Assembly (NCBI RefSeq): GCF_014269035.2
Contig: NZ_JABWRP020000006.1
Coordinates: 62,001 to 126,000, forward strand
DNA from: Pseudomonas vlassakiae
Lineage (GTDB): Bacteria; Pseudomonadota; Gammaproteobacteria; Pseudomonadales; Pseudomonadaceae
Reading direction: 5' to 3'
DNA: 64,000 nt
Shown in pieces: positions 26,864 to 35,046 of this stretch (position 1 is its first letter; each line of letters starts with the position of its first letter). A program made the position numbers and the translations under genes. The notes under the pieces are model-generated. The model was not told the DNA's origin. It made no database searches and saw only the letters and a list, made by a program, of their open reading frames with translations.

Positions 26864-26930
26864 TTTAATGAGAATTCATATCAGTTAGCAATCATCCCAC
26901 TGCCAGCAGGCAAAGGGCAATCATCCCGTG
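26864..26930. promoter_or_regulatory. Fur-like box and 11-bp direct repeat in the regulator-receptor gap
   Basis: TAATGAGAATTCATATCAG at about 26866-26884 resembles the Pseudomonas Fur consensus with one extra base. Downstream, GCAATCATCCC occurs twice, at 26888-26898 and 26917-26927, 29 bases apart. Direct repeats are the usual form of OmpR-family sites, though this spacing is long. Further on, GCAAAT and ATTTGC (27000-27017) form an AT-rich hairpin just before the receptor start. Confidence 0.45.
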
Positions 26931-27048
26931 ATGCCGTCATGTGTTAAGAAGGTTAATCCTGCTGCACCTCGGTTTTTCGTCCGGTATCGTTCGCAAAAAG
27001 CAAATTTTTTCATTTGCGATTAAATATCAATTGGGCGAAGGGTGTGTC

Positions 27049-29226
27049 ATGAGCGGTTTCAAAGGTGTGGGGAGCCCACGACGGGTGCGGGGATGGCTGG
27101 TGCTGGGGCTGCTGGCGCCGTTTTCGTTGTCGGCACTGGCTGAAACAGTGGCAAACCAGGCGGTTGCGGACGACACGTCGCTCGACCTGCCGGCCCTGAC
27201 CATCGAAGGCAACCGCCTCTACGACATGCTGCCCTCGGAACAGACTGGTGGTTACAGCGTCGATGCCGCCACCGTGGGCACCAAGACCCCGGCGGCACTC
27301 AAGGACATCCCGCAATCAATTACCGTGTACACCCAGGACTACGTCAAGGACCGCCAGTTCGTGCACCTGGATGACCTGGCCAAGTACACCGCAGGCCTGC
27401 GCACCCTGACCAACGACAGCGGCCGTTCGTCTATCTACGCCCGTGGCTACGAGTACAGCGAATTCAACATCGACGGACTGCCGGCGCCCATGGCCAGCAT
27501 CTTCGGCACCGTGCCGTCGCTGGCGGCCTTCGACCGGGTCGAGATCATGCGCGGCCCGGCCGGCCTGTTCAGCAGCACCAGCGAGCTGGGCGGCATCGTC
27601 AACATGGTGCGCAAGCGCCCGACCGCCGAATTCCAGGGCCATGTCGAAGGCAGTTATGGCACCTGGGACACCAACCACGAAGAAATCGACCTGAGCGGGC
27701 CGCTGGATGAGGCCGGCCGGGTGCGTGGGCGCTTCATTGCCTCGCGTGACGACACCAACGGTGAAGTCGATTACAACGCCAACACCAGCAACAGCTACTA
27801 CGGCGCGCTGGACATCGACCTGGACGACGACACCACACTGTCGTTCGGCCTGATCCACGAAGTGAAGAACATCACGCCGCACAACGGCTACCCGGCGACG
27901 CTGTCGGGCGAGGTGCCTGATTTCAGCCATTCGAAGTTCCTCGGCGCCGACTGGAACTACTTCGACGGCAAAACCACCGACCTGGTCGCCGAGCTGACCC
28001 ACCACTTCGACAACGGTGGCTATGGCCGCGTCGCCGCCCGCGGCTCGCACCGCGACACCAACTACCTGTATGCCTTCACCGCGACCAACGCGACCACCGG
28101 GGCCAACTCCGAACGTGCCAGCGCCCGCGACTTCACCCAGGACACCTACTCGCTGGACGCCAGCTACAGCCAGCCGTTCGAAACCTTCGGCCAGGTCAGC
28201 GAATTCGTGGTCGGCACCGACTACAAGAACTACGACACCGAGTACCTCAACGGCACCACCAATCTGGGTAGCATCAACGTCAACACCTACACACCGACGC
28301 GCTTCGCCAAGCCGTCGCCGAACTACAGCACCGAGACCGGCATGCAGGAAGAGGAATACGGCCTGTATTCCAAGGTCACCTTCCGCCCGGTCGAGCGCCT
28401 GGCGCTGATTGCCGGTGGCCGCTTCAGCTGGTATCGCGGTGATTTCTACACCACCACCCTGAACAGCGGCTCGACAGTCGACGACAACAAGCGCGTCGAT
28501 GGCCGCTTCACGCCCTATGGCGGCCTGGTCTACGACCTCACCGAAAACCACGCGCTGTACGCCAGCTATTCGCAGGTGTTCAAGCCCCAGTCGGACACCG
28601 ACGGCAACGGCCGGGTGCTCAAGCCGCGCCAGGGCGAGCAGTACGAATTCGGCCTGAAAAGCAGCTACTTCGGTGGCGACCTGAATACCCGCTTCTCGGT
28701 GTTCCGCCTGACCGACAAGAACCGCGCCAGCACCGAGTACGATGCCGATGGCGTGGACACCGGGTTCTCGGTCGCCTCCGGCAAGACCCGGGTCAAGGGC
28801 GCGGAAGTGGAAGTCAGCGGCAAGCTCACGCCGAACTGGGAGCTGCTGGCGGGCTACACCTGGATGGAAACCGACACTGTCAAGGGCGATGCCGAAACCA
28901 CCTTCTTCATCATGCCGCGTAATCAGGCGTCGCTGTGGAGCAAGTACACCATCAGCCAAGGCCCGTTGAACGGGCTGGCCATTGGTGGCGGCGTGTCGGC
29001 GATGAGCAACTTCTACTCCGAGAACGGCGGCGTGCGCATTGATGCGCCGGGCTATGCCACAGTGGATGCGATGCTGTCGTACCCGGTGACCTCGAAGCTG
29101 ACGGCGACCTTCAACGTCAACAACCTGTTCGACCGGGATTACCTGTCGCGGGTGGGCTCGACCTCGACGTTCAACTTCTATGGGCCATCGCGGAGCATGA
29201 TGGTCGGGGCGCGATATGACTTCTGA
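27049..29226 (+). CDS. TonB-dependent ferric siderophore receptor (FhuE/FpvA-like clade)
   Basis: This 725-residue protein has a long signal peptide with a charged start (SPRRVRGWLVLGLLAPFSLSALA). A TonB-box region (LPALTIEGN) follows, then a plug domain with KDIPQSITVYTQDYVKDRQ, IYARGYEYSEFNIDGLP and VEIMRGPAGLFSSTSELGGIVNMVRKRP, then a 22-strand barrel ending in FYGPSRSMMVGARYDF. The plug motifs fit the TIGR01783 siderophore-receptor group. No N-terminal STN signalling domain is present, so control must come from the adjacent two-component system rather than a sigma/anti-sigma pair. The ATG at 27049 is chosen at the signal peptide; the frame is open upstream. Confidence 0.9.
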   Translation: MSGFKGVGSPRRVRGWLVLGLLAPFSLSALAETVANQAVADDTSLDLPALTIEGNRLYDMLPSEQTGGYSVDAATVGTKTPAALKDIPQSITVYTQDYVKDRQFVHLDDLAKYTAGLRTLTNDSGRSSIYARGYEYSEFNIDGLPAPMASIFGTVPSLAAFDRVEIMRGPAGLFSSTSELGGIVNMVRKRPTAEFQGHVEGSYGTWDTNHEEIDLSGPLDEAGRVRGRFIASRDDTNGEVDYNANTSNSYYGALDIDLDDDTTLSFGLIHEVKNITPHNGYPATLSGEVPDFSHSKFLGADWNYFDGKTTDLVAELTHHFDNGGYGRVAARGSHRDTNYLYAFTATNATTGANSERASARDFTQDTYSLDASYSQPFETFGQVSEFVVGTDYKNYDTEYLNGTTNLGSINVNTYTPTRFAKPSPNYSTETGMQEEEYGLYSKVTFRPVERLALIAGGRFSWYRGDFYTTTLNSGSTVDDNKRVDGRFTPYGGLVYDLTENHALYASYSQVFKPQSDTDGNGRVLKPRQGEQYEFGLKSSYFGGDLNTRFSVFRLTDKNRASTEYDADGVDTGFSVASGKTRVKGAEVEVSGKLTPNWELLAGYTWMETDTVKGDAETTFFIMPRNQASLWSKYTISQGPLNGLAIGGGVSAMSNFYSENGGVRIDAPGYATVDAMLSYPVTSKLTATFNVNNLFDRDYLSRVGSTSTFNFYGPSRSMMVGARYDF

Positions 29227-29345
29227 AGTTCAGAAAATTCCCGTTGTTTGTAGTCCATTTCTGAATTAGCTTCCTAGCGCCCTTGGGCCATTGCGGTGGT
29301 GTTTCTGGCGGCTTAGTGTGGCCCAGTCGTTGTCAACGCAGCGAC

Positions 29346-29493
29346 CGGGCCTGCAAGCCCGTACAGACATCAGTACCGCTTTCCGAATTGCTGCTTGCCA
29401 GCACATTCGGTCAATGGTGGCTGCGTGCGGGAGATCTTCGGATCTGCCGGTTCTCGTCTGTCCGGTCTTGCAGACCCGTGCGTAGCCGCCACC
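29346..29493 (+). ncRNA. Strongly structured leader RNA upstream of the 80-aa gene (unassigned)
   Basis: The 321-bp gap 29227-29547 has no gene but folds well on the plus strand. Bases 29416-29431 pair with 29475-29490 over 16 bp, four of them G-U pairs. Inside lies AGATC-TTCG-GATCT (29432-29445), a perfect stem capped by a C(UUCG)G tetraloop. Alternative hairpins are GTCTG/CAGAC (29456-29460 with 29471-29475) and CGGGC/GCCCG (29346-29350 with 29357-29361). The end is 54 bases before the next ATG. Because G-U pairs would be A-C mismatches on the other strand, the fold favours a plus-strand RNA. I do not recognise the family. Confidence 0.55.
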
Positions 29494-29547
29494 CATCAAA
29501 TGCAAGTGATGACGTGGTGGTCCCTTCGAATACAGACGAGGTTCACC

Positions 29548-29790
29548 ATGCTTAAGATTGTCCCTGATCCACCCCACGATATTCACTCCCTCGAAGACAC
29601 CCTGATCCAGGCCACCGACTACGCGCTGTGCGCGACTACCGTGGTGCATCAGGCGTTGCTGCTGCAGCCCAAGTCACCAGCGTCGATCCTGATGATGGCC
29701 TCGATGCATGAGCTGGAGGCGCTGCGGGCTTTGCTCGAATCCGCTTTGATCCAGGTGCAGATGCCTACTGGGCCTCGGACATTACACTAA
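29548..29790 (+). CDS. Small Pseudomonas-type protein, 80 aa, unknown function
   Basis: The product (MLKIVPDPPHDIHSLEDTLIQ and onwards) is short, soluble and mostly helical. It has a Cys in DYALCATTVVHQALLL and a helix SILMMASMHELEALRALLESAL. The MxKxxPxPP start resembles the small DUF6124-like proteins common in Pseudomonas, but I give that with reserve. The ATG at 29548 is preceded by GACGAGG. The frame is open upstream, yet the upstream part encodes the structured leader and reads as non-protein. It is followed by REP elements and a second small protein of the DUF3077 type. Function unknown. Confidence 0.65.
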   Translation: MLKIVPDPPHDIHSLEDTLIQATDYALCATTVVHQALLLQPKSPASILMMASMHELEALRALLESALIQVQMPTGPRTLH

Positions 29791-29821
29791 GACGCAGGTG
29801 ATGCGTTGCCTGAGCCTGCCA

Positions 29822-29909
29822 AACGCGGATAAATCCGCTCCTACAGGTTGAGGTGCGTCACAGACCTCGGGTAATGCGCGGTCTTTGTAGGAGCGGATTT
29901 ATCCGCGAT
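29822..29909. repeat. Inverted pair of REP variants
   Basis: GCGGATAAATCCGCTCCTAC at 29824-29843 and its mirror GTAGGAGCGGATTTATCCGC at 29887-29906 are opposed, about 43 bases apart. They carry GGATAAATCC in place of the usual GGGTAAACCC, a compensated change that keeps the stem. They separate the two small genes. Confidence 0.88.
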
Positions 29910-29952
29910 GAGGCCCGCCCAGGCATTCGAGAATTTTCAGGGAGATTGACCA

Positions 29953-30216
29953 GTGACCACAGACAACACCCAATGCACCGTCGGCAAGACGACCTTCTTC
30001 CAAGGTGAAAACCAGACCCACCCATTGTTCCGCATCGAACCCGGCATCCCTTGTCGCGATGCCCGCGAACAGGCCTCTGAACTGATGGGCTACGTGCGCG
30101 AACTGACCATACTCGGCCTGATGGAAGAGAAACCGATGATGATCTGGGCCTCGCATTACCTGAGCGCGATGGCCAAGGCGCTGATGGATGATGCCGAGTT
30201 GGGCATGTTGCATTGA
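29953..30216 (+). CDS. DUF3077 family protein
   Basis: This 87-residue protein has the DUF3077 pattern: a polar start, then LFRIEPGIPCRDAREQASELMGYVRELTILGLMEEKPMMIWASHYLSAMAKALMDDAELGM. These small acidic helical proteins are abundant and often multicopy in Pseudomonas, with no known function. The GTG at 29953 has AGGGAG about 9 bases upstream. A hairpin terminator follows at 30229. With the 80-aa gene upstream it makes a pair of tiny lineage-specific genes. Confidence 0.8.
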   Translation: MTTDNTQCTVGKTTFFQGENQTHPLFRIEPGIPCRDAREQASELMGYVRELTILGLMEEKPMMIWASHYLSAMAKALMDDAELGMLH

Positions 30217-30228
30217 CAGCGGGCATTA

Positions 30229-30254
30229 AAAAGCCGGCTTGTGGCCGGCTTCTC
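30229..30254 (+). terminator. Stem-loop terminator after the DUF3077 gene
   Basis: AAGCCGGC (30231-30238) pairs with GCCGGCTT (30244-30251) around a 5-base loop. It is preceded by an A-run and followed by TCTC, a weak T tract. It starts 15 bases after the stop. The rest of the gap to 30454 shows no convincing gene. Confidence 0.65.
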
Positions 30255-30454
30255 GGGGACGCTTCCGACTAATTTATGGTAAGTCGCAACCGCCTTAACT
30301 GTGTGGCCAGCAAGGGCCTGAAAGAGATGGCAAACGGTCGTGTGGAGCGTCGCCGAGCCCTCTGCAACGCGGCTTGCGCCGGCCGGGGCTGAATGTGCCG
30401 CGTAGCATACAAGGGCTGGCGCAGTATGCCCAGCAAAAAATGGCATAGCGTGTG

Positions 30455-31153
30455 TCAGTCGGGGCGTCGCTGGCGGTAATGCGACCAGTGGAACACCCAG
30501 CCCAGTACCTCAAGCTTCTGCGCCTTGCATTGTAGCGGTGTATAGCGCTCCACCACCTCGCGCCGATTGTGGCTATGGAGGCACAGCGTGCCTTGATGGC
30601 CGAGGCTCAGGCTGTTCACCCTGAGCCTGCCGTTGTGCAGCAGGGCATAGATCTCGCCATCCACCACCCGGGTGTAGCTGAGGTCGATCGCCAGGATGGC
30701 ATCGCGCGGGATCCACGGCGCCATGTTGGCGGCAGGCATGGTCATGCAGATGGCTTGGTCCACGGGCACGGCCAATGCCTCCAGCGCAGGTGCCGGCATT
30801 GCCATGTGGTGGCCGTCGAGCGCTATGAGCTGGCCGTTGCGCAGTTCGTGAAAGGGCACGTGCACCAAGGCAGCAGGCGACTCCGATGGCAAACCGGCAT
30901 TGTGCGTCGGAATGGTCTGGGGCGCGTACATGCGCAGCAACGAATGCGGGTGCTTGGGGCCTTCGCCGGTTTGCAACCAGCGGCGCTGCACACAGAACAA
31001 CTCGGCCATTTCATCGAGCCGGGCAATCGGGATGCCCCGGGTGAACCAGTTGTTGATGTGCTGCGACGAGACGCGGCGTTGGGCAGCGAATTCTGAAGGG
31101 GTCAGGCCACATTCCCGAAGGAGTGCCTTGAGGCGGTCACCGGATCTGTTCAT
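30455..31153 (-). CDS. HTH regulator with LexA/CI-like S24 domain, catalytic residues apparently lost
   Basis: This 232-residue protein has an N-terminal helix-turn-helix (LKALLRECGLTPSEFAAQRRVSSQHINNWFTRGIP) and a C-terminal S24-type beta domain (AICMTMPAANMAPWIPRDAILAIDLSYTRVVDGEIYALLHNGRLRV). In active LexA/CI proteins the segment reads GDSM, with a nucleophilic Ser; here it is AANM (Asn143). The catalytic Lys after the DGEIY strand is also missing (LRVNSL, Asn180). An Ala86-Gly87 pair in the linker resembles a cleavage site. It is probably a phage-repressor-derived regulator that cannot cleave itself. No phage genes are adjacent; the target is unknown. Confidence 0.78.
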   Translation of the reverse strand: MNRSGDRLKALLRECGLTPSEFAAQRRVSSQHINNWFTRGIPIARLDEMAELFCVQRRWLQTGEGPKHPHSLLRMYAPQTIPTHNAGLPSESPAALVHVPFHELRNGQLIALDGHHMAMPAPALEALAVPVDQAICMTMPAANMAPWIPRDAILAIDLSYTRVVDGEIYALLHNGRLRVNSLSLGHQGTLCLHSHNRREVVERYTPLQCKAQKLEVLGWVFHWSHYRQRRPD

Positions 31154-31289
31154 AGCGCCGAGTGTAGCGGCCGATTGCTAGTAGCGAAATGAACGTGATG
31201 TTGATGTGAACGGTGTGAAAAATGCCGGGATGTAGGGCAAAGGCGTAGGACAGGGTAGGATTTTTTACCGACCTCCAGCGTGACCCATA

Positions 31290-31317
31290 AAAAAACCCCG
31301 CCGAGGCGGGGTTTTTT
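31290..31317. terminator. Strong bidirectional rho-independent terminator after ppa
   Basis: CCCCGC (31296-31301) pairs with GCGGGG (31306-31311), extended by A-run/T-run arms on both sides. It lies 13 bases past the ppa stop on the minus strand and ends transcription before the HTH regulator. Confidence 0.9.
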
Positions 31318-31330
31318 CAGTAAAGCGGTA

Positions 31331-31858
31331 TCAGCCTTTGTAGGCAGCGACCGATTTGGTGATCGCGGCGCGGGCGGCGTCGGCGCCTTCCCAGCCTTCG
31401 ATCTTGACCCACTTGCCCTTCTCCAGATCCTTGTAGTTGGCGAAGAAGTGCTCGATCTGCTGGATCAGCAGGGCTGGCAGGTCGGTGTATTCCTTCACGT
31501 CGACGTACAGCTGGCTCAGCTTGTCGTGAGGCACGGCGATGACCTTGGCGTCGCCGCCGCCGTCGTCGGTCATGTTCAGCACGCCGACCGGACGGGCACG
31601 GATAACCGAGCCAGGAGCAACCGGGTATGGGGTTACGACCAGCACGTCCAGCGGATCACCGTCGTCGGCCAGGGTGTTCGGGATGAAACCGTAGTTGGCC
31701 GGGTAGAACATCGGGGTGGCCATGAAGCGATCGACGAACAGGGTGTCGCTGTCCTTGTCGATTTCGTACTTGATCGGCGCGTGGTTGGCCGGGATCTCGA
31801 TGGCGACGTAGATGTCGTTCGGCAGGTCTTTGCCAGCCGGAATCTTGCTGTAGCTCAT
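31331..31858 (-). CDS. ppa: Inorganic pyrophosphatase (family I)
   Basis: This 175-residue protein has family I pyrophosphatase residues: [48 protein letters not shown] with the metal-binding aspartates, and [16 protein letters not shown]. It hydrolyses pyrophosphate from biosynthetic reactions in the cytoplasm. Length is normal. A TATAAT-like -10 (minus strand, 31898-31903) lies about 40 bases upstream, and a strong terminator follows, so it is monocistronic. Confidence 0.97.
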
Positions 31859-31951
31859 TGGGCAGTGCCCCCGTGTTTGATCAAAAAAGTGGCGGCGATT
31901 ATAGGCACATTCTGCCAGGCCATGCCACGTGTGGACGGATGTGCGGCCGCA

Positions 31952-32767
31952 TCAGGCGTGGCTTTCGCGGTAATCCGGGTGACCGGCCTGCAGCTTCAGC
32001 AGGCGCTCGAGCGGGTTCTGCCGGTAGAACAGCGACAGCTGCTGGTACACCTGTGGATAAGCCTGCTGCAGCAGGTCGGGAGCGCTGAAGAAATACTCAC
32101 TGGTGACGGCGAAGAATTCCGCCGGGTTTTCCGCCGCGTAGGGGTCGATGGCGGTTTCAGCGTCGGGGTCGGCGTCGAGCTGGCGGTTGAGGTCGTCGTA
32201 GGCCTGCTGCATGGCCGCTGCCCAGTCTTCCACGCGCATGCCGGGGTGCAGCGGCGGCAGGCCGTTGGCATCGCCATTGAGCATGTCGAGCTTGTGTGCC
32301 AGCTCGTGAATCACCAGGTTGTAGGCCTCCCAGCCGCCACTGGCCAGCACCCCGGCCCAGGCCAGGATGATCGGCCCTTGCTGCCAGGCTTCGCCGCTGT
32401 GTTCGGCATCCCACGCGTGCTCCACGCCAGTGGCATCGCGGTGGCGCTGCGGGCTCTTGAAGTCATCGGGGTAGAGAATGATCTCGTGGAAGCCCTGGTA
32501 CCAGTTCAACTCGCCCAGGTGCAGCAGTGGTAGCTGTGCCTGGGCGGCGAGAAACAGGCGCTGCTCGTCGTCCAGCTCGACCCCGGGGAGGGTGGTCAGG
32601 TGCTTGTCGAGCAGGAACAGGATGCAGGCTTCGCGCAGCCACTGGTCTTCGGCATCGGTGATGCCATCGAGCATCGGCAGGCGATCACGGATCACCTGCC
32701 ATTGCTGTGGGTCGATCGGGTAGCGTGCGAGTGTGCGCTTGCGCCGCCAGGCGCTGAAGGACCACAT
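31952..32767 (-). CDS. mtfA: Zinc-dependent peptidase, MtfA (M90) family
   Basis: This 271-residue protein has the zincin motif VIHELAHKLDMLNG, the downstream Glu in ENPAEFFAVTSEYFF, and MtfA-specific WYQGFHEIILYPDDF and GPIILAWAGVLASGGWEAYN. In E. coli MtfA binds the glucose repressor Mlc and has aminopeptidase activity. No ptsG or mlc is nearby. The ATG at 32767 starts MWSFSAWRRKR and lies 8 bases after the DedA stop, so the two genes are cotranscribed. Confidence 0.9.
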   Translation of the reverse strand: MWSFSAWRRKRTLARYPIDPQQWQVIRDRLPMLDGITDAEDQWLREACILFLLDKHLTTLPGVELDDEQRLFLAAQAQLPLLHLGELNWYQGFHEIILYPDDFKSPQRHRDATGVEHAWDAEHSGEAWQQGPIILAWAGVLASGGWEAYNLVIHELAHKLDMLNGDANGLPPLHPGMRVEDWAAAMQQAYDDLNRQLDADPDAETAIDPYAAENPAEFFAVTSEYFFSAPDLLQQAYPQVYQQLSLFYRQNPLERLLKLQAGHPDYRESHA

Positions 32768-32775
32768 GCCTGCTG

Positions 32776-33423
32776 TCAGTGGGCCTTGGCGGTGCGGCCC
32801 AGGCGGCTGCGCAGCAGGCCGAGGATCATCGGTACCAGCGACAGCAGGATGATAGCGACCACCATCAGCGACAGGTGCTGCTTGATGAACGGCACATTGC
32901 CGAAGAAGTAGCCCAGGGTCACCAGGCCACCGACCCACAGCAGCGAACCGGCCACGCTGAAGCCCAGGAAACGCGGGTAGTGCATGTGCGCGATACCGGC
33001 CACGAACGGCGCGAAGGTGCGCAGGATCGGCAGGAAGCGCGCCATGGTTACGGTCTTGCCGCCATGGCGTTCATAGAAGTCGTGGGTCCGCTGCAGGTAG
33101 TCGCGGCGGAAGATCTTCGAATTGGGGTTGCTGAACAGTTTTTCGCCTGTGGTGCGACCGATGATGTAGTTGGTGCTGTCGCCGAGGATGGCCGCGGCCA
33201 TCAGCAGGCCTGCCAGCAGGACCGGGTCCATGCCGCCCCCTGCGGCTACGGCGCCGGCGATGAACAGCAGCGAGTCGCCCGGCAGGAACGGCATTACCAC
33301 CAGGCCGGTTTCGCAGAAGATCACAGCAAACAGGATCGCGTAGATCCAGGGGCCGTAGTTGGTGACCAGCAGATCGAGGTAGGTATCGAGATGCAGGATT
33401 AAGTCCAGCGGGTTGAATTCCAT
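32776..33423 (-). CDS. DedA-family inner-membrane protein
   Basis: This 215-residue protein has the DedA/VTT signature: AVIFCETGLVVMPFLPGDSLLFIAGAVAAGGGMDP, GDSTNYIIGRTTGEKLF, then ARFLPILRTFAPFVAGIAHMHYPRFLGFSVAGSLLW, with five or six membrane segments. DedA proteins include undecaprenyl-phosphate or phospholipid translocases, and their loss affects membrane integrity. The ATG at 33423 (MEFNPLDLILH) is preferred; a GTG three codons upstream is possible. It is the first gene of a pair with mtfA. Confidence 0.92.
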   Translation of the reverse strand: MEFNPLDLILHLDTYLDLLVTNYGPWIYAILFAVIFCETGLVVMPFLPGDSLLFIAGAVAAGGGMDPVLLAGLLMAAAILGDSTNYIIGRTTGEKLFSNPNSKIFRRDYLQRTHDFYERHGGKTVTMARFLPILRTFAPFVAGIAHMHYPRFLGFSVAGSLLWVGGLVTLGYFFGNVPFIKQHLSLMVVAIILLSLVPMILGLLRSRLGRTAKAH

Positions 33424-33612
33424 GTACAGCACCTGTGTTCTTGACCCGCCTATACGGGCACGCGATGACGGACAATGCCCTGGGCGTCGGCATGACTACC
33501 TGTGAGTGGGTAAAATTTCACACATGACAGGTCGAAGCATTATACGGCCAAGTAGGAAACCTGCCCGTAGAGTTTGTAGCGAGGGGTTACCGTGCAAGCC
33601 TGTCCGGGCCTC

Positions 33613-33646
33613 TCCGTGGGAGCGGGTTTACCCGCGAAGAGGCCGG
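33613..33646. repeat. Single full REP element
   Basis: CCGTGGGAGCGGGTTTACCC then GCGAAGAGGCCGG gives one complete P. putida-type REP. It lies between the acetyltransferase stop and the upstream DedA gene. The rest of the 228-base gap shows no gene. Confidence 0.9.
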
Positions 33647-33651
33647 TATGG

Positions 33652-34110
33652 TCAGTCCTGGCTGATCGGCAAGATGTAGTTCTCGAACTCGGTGTCCTTG
33701 CGAAAGCCGATCGACTCATAGGTCTTGCGCGCCACCTCGTTGTTGGCGCTGGTCGATACCCGCATGCGCACGGCCTGGGTCTGCTTGGCCATTTTCTTGG
33801 CCTCGCGCATCAGATGGTCGGCCACCAGCATGCGCCGCGAGTCTTCGGCGACAAAGATGTCGTTGAGGATCCATACGCGTTTCAGCGAAAGCGATGAAAA
33901 GCTCGGGTACAGTTGACAGAAACCGAGCAATTTACCGTCATCGTCATCCGCCAAGGCCAGGTAGATCACCGATTCGTCGCGTTTGAGGCGTTTCTCGAGA
34001 AAGGCACGCGAGCTGTCGGGGAAAGGGAGCTGCCCGTAGAACTCGCGGTATCTGACGAACAGCGGGGTGAGCAGGTCGAGGTGTTCCAGGGTTGCCTTGA
34101 TGATGCGCAT
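33652..34110 (-). CDS. GNAT-family N-acetyltransferase
   Basis: This 152-residue protein starts MRIIKATLEHLDLLTPLFVRYREFYGQ. It shows the GNAT acetyl-CoA pattern LNDIFVAEDSRRMLVADHLMREAKKMAKQ and the C-terminal STSANNEVARKTYESIGFRKDTEFENYILPI. It should transfer an acetyl group from acetyl-CoA to an unknown amine. It stands alone between the DedA gene and eutC, in the same direction as both. The 109 bases up to eutC show no clear signal. Confidence 0.85.
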   Translation of the reverse strand: MRIIKATLEHLDLLTPLFVRYREFYGQLPFPDSSRAFLEKRLKRDESVIYLALADDDDGKLLGFCQLYPSFSSLSLKRVWILNDIFVAEDSRRMLVADHLMREAKKMAKQTQAVRMRVSTSANNEVARKTYESIGFRKDTEFENYILPISQD

Positions 34111-34219
34111 GTGCGGCCCTCAGAGTCCATTTGGGGAAACGGCGGAATGCCTGCAGCTTTCATGGGCATGCTGCCCCAATGCTGGCCGTCAGTGCAATCC
34201 GCCTTCCGTTACAGGTTCT

Positions 34220-35038
34220 TTAACCTTCACCGAGCAGAAAGTTGCCGCGCTGGTTGGGGGTATTTTCACTGTCGATGCTATGGACCTCGGCTTCGTCCTT
34301 CAGATTCACACCGGAAAGCTGCCGCCGGCAGGCTTCGCGCATCAGGTATAGCAGGCGGTGGGCCGCCATGCCGTAACTCAGGCCCTCCAGGCGGATGTTG
34401 GAGATGCAGTTGCGGTAGGCATCGGTCAGGCCGACCTTTGGGGCGTAGGTGAAATACAGGCCCAGGCTGTCTGGCGAGCTCAGCCCTGGGCGCTCGCCGA
34501 TCAGCATCACGGTCATGCGTGCCCCGAGCAACTGGCCCACTTCGTCCGCCACGGCAACCCGGCCTTGCTCGACCAGCACCACCGGGGCGCTGGTCCAGCC
34601 ATCGGCTGCGGCCTGCTCTTCGAAGCGGGCCAGGAATGGCAGGGTATGGCGGTGCACGGCCAGGGCCGAAAGGCCGTCGGCGACCACGATGGCCAGGTCG
34701 ACGCCTTCAGGGTTGGTCTGGGCATGCTGGCGCAAGCGCTCGGCCGAGTCTTGGTTCAGCCGCCGACCCAGGTCGGGGCGTTGCAGGTATTGGTGGCGGT
34801 CAGTGGCGGCGCTGTGCAGCACCAGGCAATCGCGGCCACGGTCCTTGAGCTGTTCACTCAGGGTGGCGTGGTCGAAGGCCAGGTGCACGGCGTCGCGGGC
34901 CTGGGCGTGGGCGAACTGGAAGTCCAGTTGCGCACCGGTGGGCAGGCTGGTACCGCAACGGCCCAGGGCGATGCGTGCCGGGGTCAGGTTGCGCAGGGCC
35001 AGCCAAGGGTTGTCCGGGGTGGGGGATCGGTCTGCCAT
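34220..35038 (-). CDS. eutC: Ethanolamine ammonia-lyase light chain
   Basis: This 272-residue protein has EutC features: [101 protein letters not shown] and [20 protein letters not shown]. With EutB it forms the adenosylcobalamin-dependent lyase that splits ethanolamine into acetaldehyde and ammonia. The ATG at 35038 with AGAGG at spacing 5 is preferred; a GTG two codons earlier is possible. It follows eutB by 8 bases and is last in eat-eutB-eutC. No carboxysome-like shell genes are present. Confidence 0.96.
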   Translation of the reverse strand: MADRSPTPDNPWLALRNLTPARIALGRCGTSLPTGAQLDFQFAHAQARDAVHLAFDHATLSEQLKDRGRDCLVLHSAATDRHQYLQRPDLGRRLNQDSAERLRQHAQTNPEGVDLAIVVADGLSALAVHRHTLPFLARFEEQAAADGWTSAPVVLVEQGRVAVADEVGQLLGARMTVMLIGERPGLSSPDSLGLYFTYAPKVGLTDAYRNCISNIRLEGLSYGMAAHRLLYLMREACRRQLSGVNLKDEAEVHSIDSENTPNQRGNFLLGEG

Positions 35039-35046
35039 GGTCACCT

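Noticed and set aside
27316..28959. A 547-codon open frame on the minus strand inside the TonB receptor gene
   Set aside because: It is antisense shadow coding, Val/Gly/Ala-rich, with no recognisable motif.
30156..30446. A 96-codon minus-strand frame downstream of the HTH regulator
   Set aside because: It overlaps the DUF3077 gene and its terminator, and shows no motif or ribosome-binding site.
29227..31153. A possible prophage remnant around the CI-like regulator
   Set aside because: No integrase, structural, excisionase or att-like repeats were seen; one regulator and two tiny genes do not support a prophage.
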